Shown here: positions 16,395 through 25,256 of the stretch, one piece after another
Layout of the letters: each line of letters begins with the position of its first letter
Position numbering within the stretch: position 1 is the first letter of the stretch
DNA from: Clostridium_AD sp937920395
GTDB taxonomy: Bacteria; Bacillota; Clostridia; Clostridiales; Clostridiaceae
Length of the DNA stretch: 64,000 nucleotides
Direction of reading: 5' to 3'
Assembly: GCA_052274345.1 (NCBI GenBank)
Contig: DAVZGP010000007.1
Location: 29,495 to 93,494 of the forward strand
The notes under the pieces: generated by a model
Database searches by the model: none
What the model was told of the DNA's origin: nothing
What the model saw: the letters and a program-made list of their open reading frames with translations, nothing else
Position numbers and translations under genes: made by a program

Positions 16395-17792
16395 ATGGCA
16401 GGACATATAGGCAAAGTTGTTCAAGTAATAGGACCAGTTATAGATATAAAGTTTGACTCGGAAAGTCTTCCTAATATTTATAATAGTATTGAAATTCAGA
16501 TGGATGATAGAGTAATTGTAGCTGAGGTTGAACAACATATTGGTGATGATATTGTAAGAACGATAGCTATGGAAGGTACAGAAGGCTTAAGAAGAGGACT
16601 CGATGCTACTGATACACTGCACCCAATAATGGTTCCAGTAGGAGATGTGGTTCTTGGAAGGTTATTTAATGTTCTTGGAAAACCTGTAGATGAGATGGGT
16701 GAAGTTAAGGTAGATAAGTATATGCCTATTCATAGGTTAGCTCCAACATTTGCAGAACAATCTGTTGAACCAGAAGTTTTTGAAACAGGCATTAAAGTAA
16801 TAGATCTTATAGCGCCATATCAAAAGGGTGGTAAAATTGGTCTTTTGGGTGGTGCAGGAGTTGGTAAAACTGTTCTCATACAAGAACTTATGAATAATAT
16901 TGCAAAAGAGCATAATGGACTTTCAGTATTTACTGGAGTTGGAGAGAGAACAAGAGAAGGTAACGATTTATATAATGAAATGAAGGAGTCAGGAGTTATT
17001 TCTAAAACTGCTTTGGTTTTTGGACAAATGAATGAACCACCTGGTGCCAGAATGAGGGTTGCATTAACTGGTCTTACTATGTGCGAAAATTTTAGAGATC
17101 AAGGTAAAGATGTATTATTGTTCATAGATAATATTTTTAGATTTACACAAGCTGGTTCTGAGGTTTCAGCACTACTTGGAAGAATACCAAGTGCTGTTGG
17201 TTACCAACCAACACTTGCTACAGAAATGGGACAGTTACAAGAGAGAATTACATCTACAAAGCAAGGGTCAATTACATCTGTTCAAGCAGTGTATGTGCCA
17301 GCAGACGATTTTACAGATCCTGCTCCGGCAACTACATTTACACATCTTGATGCTACTACAGTATTATCGAGAGGAATAGTAGAACTTGGTATATATCCGG
17401 CAGTAGATCCACTGGAGTCGACATCAACAATGCTTGATCCTAGAATAGTTGGTAAGGAACATTATGATGTTACAATAGAGGTTAAACATATACTTGAAAG
17501 ATATAAAGAACTTCAAGATATTATTGCAATACTTGGTATGGATGAATTGTCTGAAGAAGATAAATTAGTAGTAACAAGGGCAAGAAAAGTACAAAGATTT
17601 TTATCTCAACCATTTACAGTAGCTGAGCAGTTTACTGGAATGAAAGGTAAATTTGTACCAGTAAAAGAAACCGTAAGAGGTTTTAAAGAAATTCTTGAAG
17701 GCAAACATGATAAATTACCAGAAGCTGCATTTATGTTTGTAGGTTCTATAGAAGAGGCAGTAGAGAAAGCTAAGACTTTGGCTAATCAGTAA
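16395..17792 (+). CDS. atpD: ATP synthase F1 subunit beta
   Basis: Catalytic subunit of ATP synthase. The 465 residues have the Walker A motif GGAGVGKT (152-159), the catalytic glutamate in GVGERTREGNDLY, the Walker B strand VLLFIDNIFRFTQAGSE and the DELSEEDK loop (DELSEED in all F1 beta) near residue 382. AAAGGAGAGAG precedes the ATG. A 111-nt gap with no clear signal separates it from atpC. Confidence 0.99.
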   Translation: MAGHIGKVVQVIGPVIDIKFDSESLPNIYNSIEIQMDDRVIVAEVEQHIGDDIVRTIAMEGTEGLRRGLDATDTLHPIMVPVGDVVLGRLFNVLGKPVDEMGEVKVDKYMPIHRLAPTFAEQSVEPEVFETGIKVIDLIAPYQKGGKIGLLGGAGVGKTVLIQELMNNIAKEHNGLSVFTGVGERTREGNDLYNEMKESGVISKTALVFGQMNEPPGARMRVALTGLTMCENFRDQGKDVLLFIDNIFRFTQAGSEVSALLGRIPSAVGYQPTLATEMGQLQERITSTKQGSITSVQAVYVPADDFTDPAPATTFTHLDATTVLSRGIVELGIYPAVDPLESTSTMLDPRIVGKEHYDVTIEVKHILERYKELQDIIAILGMDELSEEDKLVVTRARKVQRFLSQPFTVAEQFTGMKGKFVPVKETVRGFKEILEGKHDKLPEAAFMFVGSIEEAVEKAKTLANQ

Positions 17793-17903
17793 TTCATATT
17801 AGTAAGCAATTAGCCATTATGTTACTTATTTTATTTGAGATAACTAGTAAAAATTATTAATTAATCTTTAAGAATATGTACATAGAAAGGTCGGTGTTAT
17901 TTT

Positions 17904-18305
17904 ATGAAAAATCATATAAAACTTACTATGCTTACTCCTGAAAAGGAGTTTTATAGTGGTGATATTCTAAGTCTTAACTCGCAGAGTGATGAAGGGGTAT
18001 TTGGAATTCTTGCGAACCATGTCCCAATGATAGCTCAATTAAAACCAACTGTTACAACATTTACACAGGTTGATGGTAAAGAGTTAAAAGCTTTTACATC
18101 AACGGGTGTTTTAAGAGTTCTTAAAGGTGAAGTAGAAATGTTGTGTAGTGCTTGTGAATGGCCAGAAGATATAGATGCTAAAAGAGCAAATGAGGCTAAA
18201 GAGCGAGCAGAAAAAAGATTAAATAATGATACTCAAGAAGTTAATTTAAAACGAGCAGAAGGTGCTGTTTTAAGGTCAGTTATGAGACTCAAGGCAAAAG
18301 GATAG
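17904..18305 (+). CDS. atpC: ATP synthase F1 subunit epsilon
   Basis: Rotor-associated subunit that couples gamma to the c ring and can inhibit ATP hydrolysis. The 133 residues comprise the N-terminal beta sandwich (LTPEKEFYSGDILSLNSQSDEG and FGILANHVPMIAQLKP) and the C-terminal two-helix domain (about 90-133). It starts at ATG 17904 after AAAGGTCGG. It is the last gene of the operon and is closed by a strong terminator. Confidence 0.96.
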   Translation: MKNHIKLTMLTPEKEFYSGDILSLNSQSDEGVFGILANHVPMIAQLKPTVTTFTQVDGKELKAFTSTGVLRVLKGEVEMLCSACEWPEDIDAKRANEAKERAEKRLNNDTQEVNLKRAEGAVLRSVMRLKAKG

Positions 18306-18310
18306 AACCT

Positions 18311-18346
18311 AAAAAATGAAGATATTAATTTATCTTCATTTTTTTT
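18311..18346 (+). terminator. Terminator of the atp operon
   Basis: A 14-bp stem (AAAAAATGAAGATA with its complement) around an 8-nt loop, followed by eight T residues. Confidence 0.9.
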
Positions 18347-18663
18347 ATGCTCAAGAAGAAAATAAAGTTGATTTAATATAAAATATTTAATAATCAAAGT
18401 GAATACCATTAAATTATATTAAGCACATTTTAATTAAAATTATATATATTAGTAGTATAAAGAAAAGATATATATATAAAGATTGATCACTGGTATATAC
18501 CCTACCTATACTTTAAAGAAAATAGCCCTCTTTGCACTTGTGCTGGGGGATAATTTTATTAATAGGACAAAAATAAAACTATTTTTTTTAGAATAAAAAG
18601 GTAAATTATTGTCAAGAATTTAATTATTGGCAGTAATTTAAATTAAAGTGTAGGGGGACTGAA
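18347..18663. other. Intergenic interval with an isolated GC-rich hairpin
   Basis: About 317 bases between atpC and ywmB. Most is AT-rich and featureless. Around 18490-18552 base composition changes. GGTATATACC at 18492-18501 is palindromic. TAGCCCTC (18523-18530) can pair with GGGGGATA (18545-18552) around an inner GCA/TGC hairpin. No T-run of a normal terminator follows. I do not recognise an RNA family; it could be a small RNA or a ywmB leader element. Confidence 0.4.
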
Positions 18664-19383
18664 ATGAGAAGAAAAGGTATAGCTCTTTTATGTATAGTAT
18701 TAAGTATGATTGTTTTGCAAATTAATGTTACATTCGCGAAGGCACATGAAAATTATAATTTATTTGATGAAATATTAATCCAAACTAAAAGTAAAACTGT
18801 AGAATATGGTTTAAAGACATGCTTCGAAACTCAAGGCGACCCCGAAGATATAACTAATTATATGATTTCAGCATTGGATCTTAATAATAAAAAAATAATA
18901 TTAAGTGCATCTGATAATAAAAATTCATATTGTGTAAATTTTTCAAGTGAAAATTTAAACGGATACGTAGAGGCATTGAAATACAAAAATAAAAGTCTTA
19001 TAACAATAAATATAACTAAAGTAAGTAATGAAAATGGATTGATACCTCTTAAAAATAAAGTTAGAGATAGTATTGGCAATAGAGGTAAAGATATTAAATA
19101 TTTTCAATACTTAAAGGCAAGGGTTATGGAAAGTGATAAGGGTGTGGGAAAAAATAATATCAATGGTATTAATCAAAAAATAATAAAAATTCTGAAATCT
19201 CACGGCACTGAAAATATTGAGACAGTGAGTTTAAATAATGGGCTAAGCACTCTGGCATATACCAAAAGATATGATGAAAAGGTAATTAATAACAAGTTAA
19301 TTGATTTTAATTATGCTGTATGTAGTTATTCGTCAGGAAGGTACATTATCATGGGTACACCTGAAATAATTACAACTTATTAA
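18664..19383 (+). CDS. ywmB: YwmB-family secreted protein (DUF1779, TATA-box-binding-like fold)
   Basis: A 239-residue exported protein. Residues 1-26 form a signal peptide (basic start, hydrophobic core, cleavage near TFAKA). The mature part matches the YwmB family in length and in its position between the atp operon and murA-spoIID, as in Bacillus subtilis. Its biochemical function is not established. AGGGGG at 18653-18658 precedes the ATG. Family assignment rests on layout and synteny more than on strong motifs. Confidence 0.8.
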   Translation: MRRKGIALLCIVLSMIVLQINVTFAKAHENYNLFDEILIQTKSKTVEYGLKTCFETQGDPEDITNYMISALDLNNKKIILSASDNKNSYCVNFSSENLNGYVEALKYKNKSLITINITKVSNENGLIPLKNKVRDSIGNRGKDIKYFQYLKARVMESDKGVGKNNINGINQKIIKILKSHGTENIETVSLNNGLSTLAYTKRYDEKVINNKLIDFNYAVCSYSSGRYIIMGTPEIITTY

Positions 19384-19410
19384 AAATTATCAATATTATG
19401 GAGGAAATTA

Positions 19411-20676
19411 ATGGATAGATTGGTTATAAAAGGTGGAAAAAAATTAGAGGGTGAAGTAAATATAAGTGCTGCTAAAAATTCGGTCCTTCCAATACTTGTA
19501 GCAACTATATTAAATGCTAATAGTTGTACTATTGAAAATACTCCGATGCTTGAGGATGTATTTGTAATTTGTGATGTATTAAAATCTCTTGGGGCAGACG
19601 TTAGTATAGATAAAATTAATAAAAGAGTCAAAATAAATACTGCAAATTTATTTGATAGTGGAGCTAATGATGAATTAGTAAGAAAGATGAGAGCGTCTTT
19701 TTTAATAATGGGACCGATGCTTGGAAGATTTGGAGGTTTTAAAATTTCTTTACCTGGTGGATGTAATATTGGAACTAGGCCGATTGATCTTCATTTAAAA
19801 GGATTATCAGCATTAGGTGCTGAGGTTTCAGTAGGGCATGGATATGTAGAAGCAAAAGCTAAAAAATTAATAGGCAGCAACATATATTTAGATTACCCAT
19901 CAGTGGGGGCTACGGAAAATATAATGATGGCTGCAACTCTTGCTAAGGGTGAAACAATAATAGGAAATGCAGCAGAGGAACCAGAAATTGTTGATTTGGC
20001 AATGTTTTTAAGGTCTATGGGAGCACAAATTGAGGGAGAAGGAACTGATACCATAAGGGTAATAGGAGTAAAAGACTTTAAAGAAGTTGTTCATAAACCG
20101 ATATATGACAGGATAGAAGCAGGCACATTTATGATAACAGCAGCGATAACAAAAAGCTTAATTAAAATTAATGGGGTTGATGAGATTCATTCAAAGCCAA
20201 TAATAGCAAAACTTACAGAAATGGGAGTAGCGATAGAAATTAATAAAAATAGTGTAATAGTTGATGGTAGGCAAAAGTTAAATCCTATAGATTTAAAAAC
20301 AATGCCATATCCGGGATTCCCAACAGATATGCAAGCGCAGATGATGAGTTTATTATGTACAGTCAAAGGGACAAGTATAATTACAGAAACGATTTTTGAA
20401 AATAGGTTCATGCATGCTGTAGAGCTTAAGAGAATGGGAGCGAATATAAAGATAGATGGTAGAAGTGCGGTAATTGAAGGTATAGACACATTTACAGGGT
20501 CAGAGGTTACTGCTACGGATTTAAGGGCTGGGGCAGCGCTAATACTTGCAGGGCTAACAGCAGAAGGCACGACTACGATAAAGGACATATATCATATTGA
20601 TAGAGGATATGTCACCATTGAAGAGAAACTAAGAGGTTTAGGTGCAGATATAGAAAGGGTTCATTTTGATAAGTAA
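19411..20676 (+). CDS. murA: UDP-N-acetylglucosamine 1-carboxyvinyltransferase (MurA)
   Basis: Catalyses the first committed step of peptidoglycan synthesis, adding enolpyruvate from PEP to UDP-GlcNAc. The 421 residues start with the family IKGGKKLEGEVNISAAKNSVLPI block. The catalytic cysteine, the fosfomycin target, is present at residue 118 in PGGCNIGTRPIDLH. The C-terminal DLRAGAALILAGL and IDRGY motifs are intact. GGAGG precedes the ATG, 27 nt after ywmB, so the two are probably co-transcribed. Confidence 0.98.
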   Translation: MDRLVIKGGKKLEGEVNISAAKNSVLPILVATILNANSCTIENTPMLEDVFVICDVLKSLGADVSIDKINKRVKINTANLFDSGANDELVRKMRASFLIMGPMLGRFGGFKISLPGGCNIGTRPIDLHLKGLSALGAEVSVGHGYVEAKAKKLIGSNIYLDYPSVGATENIMMAATLAKGETIIGNAAEEPEIVDLAMFLRSMGAQIEGEGTDTIRVIGVKDFKEVVHKPIYDRIEAGTFMITAAITKSLIKINGVDEIHSKPIIAKLTEMGVAIEINKNSVIVDGRQKLNPIDLKTMPYPGFPTDMQAQMMSLLCTVKGTSIITETIFENRFMHAVELKRMGANIKIDGRSAVIEGIDTFTGSEVTATDLRAGAALILAGLTAEGTTTIKDIYHIDRGYVTIEEKLRGLGADIERVHFDK

Positions 20677-20744
20677 TATATATTTTAGAAATAATAGTAT
20701 TATATAAACAGGTATAAAAAGAGATTTTTTTAATATTAAAACTT

Positions 20745-20785
20745 AAGAATTGGGGTATATAAGAGAATATATTCCAGTTCTTTTA
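20745..20785 (+). terminator. Terminator after murA
   Basis: A 16-bp stem with three G-T pairs (20745-20760 with 20767-20782) ends in TTTT. Confidence 0.7.
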
Positions 20786-20912
20786 TAATGTAATTTTAAA
20801 TTATATAAGTTTTATCATCCAATATAAATTCAACAGACTAAAAAGTAATATTCTTTATATTTATTTAATATGTATAGAGTAAAACTTATTTTATAACGAA
20901 GGGGAGAAAAAG

Positions 20913-21968
20913 ATGAGAAAAGTTCTTGCTGCCATTCATTTTAAGAATATCCTTCTATTAATTATAGCATTTATAGCATTTATAGTTATTACTTCTGTAT
21001 TAATAGTGGGAGTTGGGAATAACAAATATATAAATAAAGACACAAATAAAAGTACTGTAATTAAATCGGGAGATAATAAGAGCGTTATAAAATATGAATC
21101 AATGCCAAAAATCACTAAAGTTAAGGTCTTTATTACAAAAGAAAACAGTATAAAAGAAGTTAATTTAGAAGATTATGTTACTGGAGTTGTGGCATCAGAA
21201 ATGCCTGTTGGTTTTGGGGTAGAGGCTATAAAAGCTCAAGCTGTAGCCGCAAGAACATATGCTTTAGCTCACGTTGCACAATTAGGTGGAGCCGGATGTA
21301 GTAAATATGCAAAGGAAGCTGATTTATGTGATACAGTTCACTGCCAAGTTTATATGACTAAGGAAGAACGTTTGAAAATATGGGGAAGAGTTAAAGGCGA
21401 GATGTATTGGAATAAGATTGAAAATGCAGTTAAAGCAACAGTGGGTGAAGTCTTAACATATAATGACAATTTGGTAATGGAGCCATATTATTTCTCTACA
21501 AGCAGTGGGAGAACAGAAAATTCTGAGGACGTATTTAGCGCTATGGTACCATATCTTCGAAGTGTGGAAAGCCCTGGTGAGGAAAAATTAAAAAATACTA
21601 AAAGTAGTAAAACTTTTAACTATAAAGAGTTAAGCCAAATTATAAATAATAATTATAATAACGCCAGGGTATCATCTGCTAATATTAAAAACCAAATAAC
21701 AGTAATTGACAGAACTGAGGCTGGAAGTGTTAAGAATATTAAGGTAGGAAGAATAACTATGACAGGAGGTAAATTTAGAACAATGCTTAGTTTAAAATCA
21801 TCAAATTTTAAAATAAAGTTTAATTCAAGTAGTGTTGAAGTGGATTGCAGTGGATACGGTCATGATGTTGGAATGAGTCAATATGGAGCGGATGCCATGG
21901 CGAAAAAAGGGGAGAGTTATGTTGATATTTTAACTCACTATTATCAAGGTACAAAAATTTCTAAATAG
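20913..21968 (+). CDS. spoIID: Stage II sporulation protein D (SpoIID), peptidoglycan lytic transglycosylase
   Basis: Membrane-anchored enzyme that cleaves septal peptidoglycan during forespore engulfment, working with SpoIIP and SpoIIM. The 351 residues have an N-terminal membrane helix (about 13-36) and a SpoIID/LytB domain with EDYVTGVVASEMPV, AIKAQAVAARTYAL and the C-terminal CSGYGHDVGMSQYGADAMA motif. GGGGAG precedes the ATG. It is followed by spoIIQ and spoIIID in the conserved Firmicute order. Sigma-E control is expected from the family; I could not define the promoter with confidence. Confidence 0.96.
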   Translation: MRKVLAAIHFKNILLLIIAFIAFIVITSVLIVGVGNNKYINKDTNKSTVIKSGDNKSVIKYESMPKITKVKVFITKENSIKEVNLEDYVTGVVASEMPVGFGVEAIKAQAVAARTYALAHVAQLGGAGCSKYAKEADLCDTVHCQVYMTKEERLKIWGRVKGEMYWNKIENAVKATVGEVLTYNDNLVMEPYYFSTSSGRTENSEDVFSAMVPYLRSVESPGEEKLKNTKSSKTFNYKELSQIINNNYNNARVSSANIKNQITVIDRTEAGSVKNIKVGRITMTGGKFRTMLSLKSSNFKIKFNSSSVEVDCSGYGHDVGMSQYGADAMAKKGESYVDILTHYYQGTKISK

Positions 21969-22112
21969 AACAATATAATTAAGGCTAGTTATCCTATCTT
22001 GAGGGCATAACTAGCCTAAAATTTTGTAAAATATAAAATAACTTACAAATAATTTAATAAATAATGTATGTTTTATTAGATTATGGACAAAAATACAAAT
22101 GGAGGTGTTTGT

Positions 22113-22877
22113 ATGGATAAAAACGCAAACAATAAAGCATTAAACTTTTTCAAGAAGGAGGGCTTCTACGTAATTTTATTTGTTTGTTTATGTATAGTTG
22201 CTACAGTGGCATCTATAACAGCAAACAATAATAAAAAAGTTGCAAGTAATCAGGAAGCCGTACAAAAAGAACAAGCTAATGCAGGCAATGTAACTAAGGC
22301 AAACCAAAAGGCATATGATGGTGCTCTGCAAGTGAAAAAAGAAAATATAGCTAAGACTAAAGAACTTAAAGCAGTACCTAACACAAAAAATGTAGCAACG
22401 GCTGCAGTTTCTAGTTCAATCAATGCTCAATTTGCAAATCCAGTGGCTAATGGGCTACTAGCAAGAGCATATTCAAAAGAGATTGATTCAGTAGTGTTCA
22501 AGACTGATGGAAGCTACAGAACAAATTTAGGAGTTGACATTCAAGCAAAAACTGGCGAGCCAGTAGTGGCTGTAATGGATGGAATAGTTAAGGAAGTTGG
22601 TACTGATGTTGTAGGTCAAAATGGAAAGATGGTTGTAATAGATCATCAAAATGGCCTTGTTACTAAATACACTAGTTTAAATGAAAAAATCTTAGTAAAA
22701 AAAGGTGATAAAGTAAGTAAAAAACAACAAATTGGTACAGTTGGAAACACTAGTCTAAATTCATATAAAGAAGTATATGGTTCACATTTACATTTTGAAG
22801 TTTTACAAAATAATACGAATATTGATCCTGCTAAATATATAAAATATGATAAATACCAATCTTCAAAAACAAAATAA
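22113..22877 (+). CDS. spoIIQ: SpoIIQ-type M23/LytM-domain protein with a degenerate zinc site
   Basis: A forespore membrane protein expected to join SpoIIIAH across the intermembrane space during engulfment. The 254 residues have one membrane helix (about 20-38), an alanine/lysine/glutamine-rich linker, and an M23 domain (about 125-245). The usual first zinc ligand of the HxxxD motif is Asn138 instead of His. Asp142 and the final H225-x-H227 are kept. The ATG at 22113 follows GGAGGTG; an in-frame ATG 30 nt upstream has no ribosome binding site. Gene order with spoIID and spoIIID supports the call. Confidence 0.88.
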   Translation: MDKNANNKALNFFKKEGFYVILFVCLCIVATVASITANNNKKVASNQEAVQKEQANAGNVTKANQKAYDGALQVKKENIAKTKELKAVPNTKNVATAAVSSSINAQFANPVANGLLARAYSKEIDSVVFKTDGSYRTNLGVDIQAKTGEPVVAVMDGIVKEVGTDVVGQNGKMVVIDHQNGLVTKYTSLNEKILVKKGDKVSKKQQIGTVGNTSLNSYKEVYGSHLHFEVLQNNTNIDPAKYIKYDKYQSSKTK

Positions 22878-22887
22878 AAACCAATAA

Positions 22888-22942
22888 CCATCTCAATTAG
22901 TTGTTTTTCCAAAATATATGGTCAGATGACTAATTGAAATGG
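22888..22942. repeat. Long-loop inverted repeat between spoIIQ and spoIIID
   Basis: A 14-bp arm (22888-22901) pairs with 22929-22942 with one mismatch around a 27-nt loop that contains TTTTT. It may act as a weak terminator or transcript-end stabiliser after spoIIQ. Confidence 0.45.
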
Positions 22943-23000
22943 AATTTAAAAGCAAGGTATTGCATATTTATTAATATAGAAGGGTTTAGGAGGTAACACT

Positions 23001-23255
23001 TTGAAAGACTATATTGAAGACAGAGTATTAGAAGTTGCTAAGTATATTATTGAGTCAAAATCAACAATAAGAAGAACCGCCAAAGTATTTGGAGTTAGCA
23101 AGAGTACTATTCACAAGGATATGACGGAGAGATTACCAACATTGAATCCTAAAATTGCTAGTCAAGCAAAAACGATTTTAGATTTAAACAAAGCTGAAAG
23201 ACATATAAGAGGTGGAGATGCAACTAGACTTAAATATAAGGCAATTGAAGGATAA
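23001..23255 (+). CDS. spoIIID: Sporulation transcription factor SpoIIID
   Basis: Mother-cell DNA-binding regulator that modulates sigma-E genes and the switch to sigma-K. The 84-residue protein carries the family helix-turn-helix (RRTAKVFGVSKSTIHKDMTERL, broken here as RRTAKVFGVS and KSTIHKDM, about residues 25-47) and the basic C-terminal helix near RHIRGGDATRLKYK. It uses a TTG start at 23001, with AGGAGGT at 22989-22995. It is followed by mbl, the conserved order in bacilli and clostridia. Confidence 0.97.
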   Translation: MKDYIEDRVLEVAKYIIESKSTIRRTAKVFGVSKSTIHKDMTERLPTLNPKIASQAKTILDLNKAERHIRGGDATRLKYKAIEG

Positions 23256-23378
23256 AGCATTTCAAAAGAAAACAATAAAAATATTATTGGTAAAAAAGGA
23301 TATTTTTATGGCTTTATGTATTATAGTTTAGTATAATTTAATTATCTAATATACTAAAGAGCAGGAGTGAGTTTTGAA

Positions 23379-24413
23379 ATGTTTTTTTTAAAAATGGGAA
23401 CAGACATGGGAATTGATTTAGGAACAGCAACAGTACTTGTATATACCAAGGGAAAAGGCGTTATTTTAAAAGAACCTTCTGTTGTTGCCATAGATAGGAC
23501 TAATAATAGAATATTGGCAGTTGGAGAAGAAGCTAGGCAAATGATAGGAAGAACGCCGGGAAATATTGTGGCAATACGTCCTATGAGGGACGGTGTTATT
23601 TCAGATTATGATATAACTGAGAAAATGTTAAAGCACTTTATAACGAAGGCTTGTGGTAAAAGAAGATTATCTGCTCCAAGGATTGTGATTTGCGTCCCTT
23701 GTGAGTCAACTGAAGTGGAAAGAAGAGCAGTCGAAGATGCAGCTAGAAATGCAGGAGCTAAAAAAGTTCAACTTATAGAAGAACCGTTAGCTGCAGCTAT
23801 AGGAGCAGGACTCGACATTAGTAAAGCAAGTGGTAATATGGTTATTGATATTGGTGGAGGGACTACTGATATTGCAGTTATTTCTTTAGGAGGCATGGTT
23901 GTACGTGAATCCATTAAGGTAGCTGGAGATAAGTTTGATGAAAATATTATAAAATACATTAGAAAAAAGCATAAATTAATGATTGGCGAGAGAACGGCAG
24001 AGAATTTGAAAATCAATATAGGCTGCGCTTATAGACAAGATGAAGAGGAAAGTATGGAGATAAGAGGAAGGGACTTAGTTACAGGTCTTCCGAAAAATCT
24101 GGCAGTAACATCCGAGGAAATGAGAGAAGCTTTAAAAGAGGCAGTATCGCAAATAGCGGGATGTGCACATTCAGTGTTAGAGAAAACTCCACCTGAGTTA
24201 TCAGCTGATATAGCTGAGAAGGGTATAGTTATGACTGGCGGAGGTTCATTGCTTAAGGGACTCGACAAGTTAATACAAGAAGTTACTAAGGTTCCAGTAT
24301 ATTTGGCAGAGGATCCAATATCATGTGTAGCACTTGGTACAGGTAAAGTATTGGATTATGTTGATAAGTTAGGTAATTCATTTGGTGGATACAACAATTA
24401 TTTATCAAAGTAA
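23379..24413 (+). CDS. mbl: MreB-like actin Mbl
   Basis: An actin-family filament protein that guides cell-wall elongation. The 344 residues have phosphate-1 (MGIDLGTATVLVY, near residue 10), the connect and phosphate-2 block (NMVIDIGGGTTDIAVISLGG) and the adenosine loop (GIVMTGGGSLLKGLD). The ATG at 23379 gives the family start MFFLKMGTDMGIDLG; a GTG at 23367 is also in frame but sits directly on the GGAG element. The position behind spoIIID identifies it as Mbl rather than MreB. Confidence 0.95.
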   Translation: MFFLKMGTDMGIDLGTATVLVYTKGKGVILKEPSVVAIDRTNNRILAVGEEARQMIGRTPGNIVAIRPMRDGVISDYDITEKMLKHFITKACGKRRLSAPRIVICVPCESTEVERRAVEDAARNAGAKKVQLIEEPLAAAIGAGLDISKASGNMVIDIGGGTTDIAVISLGGMVVRESIKVAGDKFDENIIKYIRKKHKLMIGERTAENLKINIGCAYRQDEEESMEIRGRDLVTGLPKNLAVTSEEMREALKEAVSQIAGCAHSVLEKTPPELSADIAEKGIVMTGGGSLLKGLDKLIQEVTKVPVYLAEDPISCVALGTGKVLDYVDKLGNSFGGYNNYLSK

Positions 24414-24430
24414 AAGTGTAAACAAGCTAT

Positions 24431-24476
24431 AAAAATAAGCAATACAATTATTTTAATAATTGTATTGCTTATTTTT
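24431..24476 (+). terminator. Terminator after mbl
   Basis: A 20-bp near-perfect stem (AAAAATAAGCAATACAATTA and its complement) with A- and T-rich ends. It can serve both mbl and the convergent yyaC. Confidence 0.9.
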
Positions 24477-24531
24477 ATATATTAAAAAAAAATTTAAAAT
24501 ACTATTATATTATTTATTATAGATAAATTAA

Positions 24532-25095
24532 TTAGAGCATATTAATAGGAATTAAATTATTTTGATCATTGTTAAGTGAATACAAATAATATGAATGTAT
24601 AAGGGATCTGCTTAAAACATTAGCAATTTCCATTACTAGACTCAGTCTGATGTTTCTATTAGTGAATAATTCATTATCATCACTTGAATCGACTATACCT
24701 ATTAATGAAACATTACCTACTATAGGAAGGGTTTTACCTACACCTTTACCAGGATGAATCGGATAATTTCTAGCTTGGAGCTCACCAATATTTGTGACGT
24801 CACCAAGACAGGCATCAACACCTATTATAGTACAATTGGGGTGTTTTGACTTTATTTCAGATAATTTACTGTCTATATTTAAGGCATGAATAGGATTATC
24901 TATAGTGCCATAAACGGGCAATGGAAAGGAACTGTTTTTTAAAAAGGTACCAACCAAAGGGCCAAGGCAATCACCTATACATCGATCGGTTCCTATGCAA
25001 ACAACTAGAGTATTCTCGTCAATATAATCTTTTAGGAAATTAGAAATTGTATAGTATGCTAAAGGATCTTTATAGTGTGTTTTAGCTTTACTCAA
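24532..25095 (-). CDS. yyaC: YyaC-family sporulation protease-like protein (DUF1256)
   Basis: A 187-residue protein of the YyaC/DUF1256 family, structurally related to the germination protease GPR and to hydrogenase maturation proteases. Conserved blocks are CIGTDRCIGDCLGPLVG (about residues 33-49), GTIDNPIHALN, IIGVDACLG and HPGKGVGKTLP. The family is found in spore formers and is linked to sporulation; the substrate is not established. AGGAGG precedes the ATG on the minus strand. It is transcribed towards mbl. Confidence 0.9.
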   Translation of the reverse strand: MSKAKTHYKDPLAYYTISNFLKDYIDENTLVVCIGTDRCIGDCLGPLVGTFLKNSSFPLPVYGTIDNPIHALNIDSKLSEIKSKHPNCTIIGVDACLGDVTNIGELQARNYPIHPGKGVGKTLPIVGNVSLIGIVDSSDDNELFTNRNIRLSLVMEIANVLSRSLIHSYYLYSLNNDQNNLIPINML

Positions 25096-25256
25096 GAAAT
25101 ATACCTCCTTACATTTCTGCCTTTTAAAAAATATTATTTATTTTCCTATGAATTATTTATATGAATAAACTTGAAGTATTATTATGATAAAGAATAAAAA
25201 AATCATCAATTGGCAAATAATCTATATATATAACAATTATTTGGGGTGATATTTCA

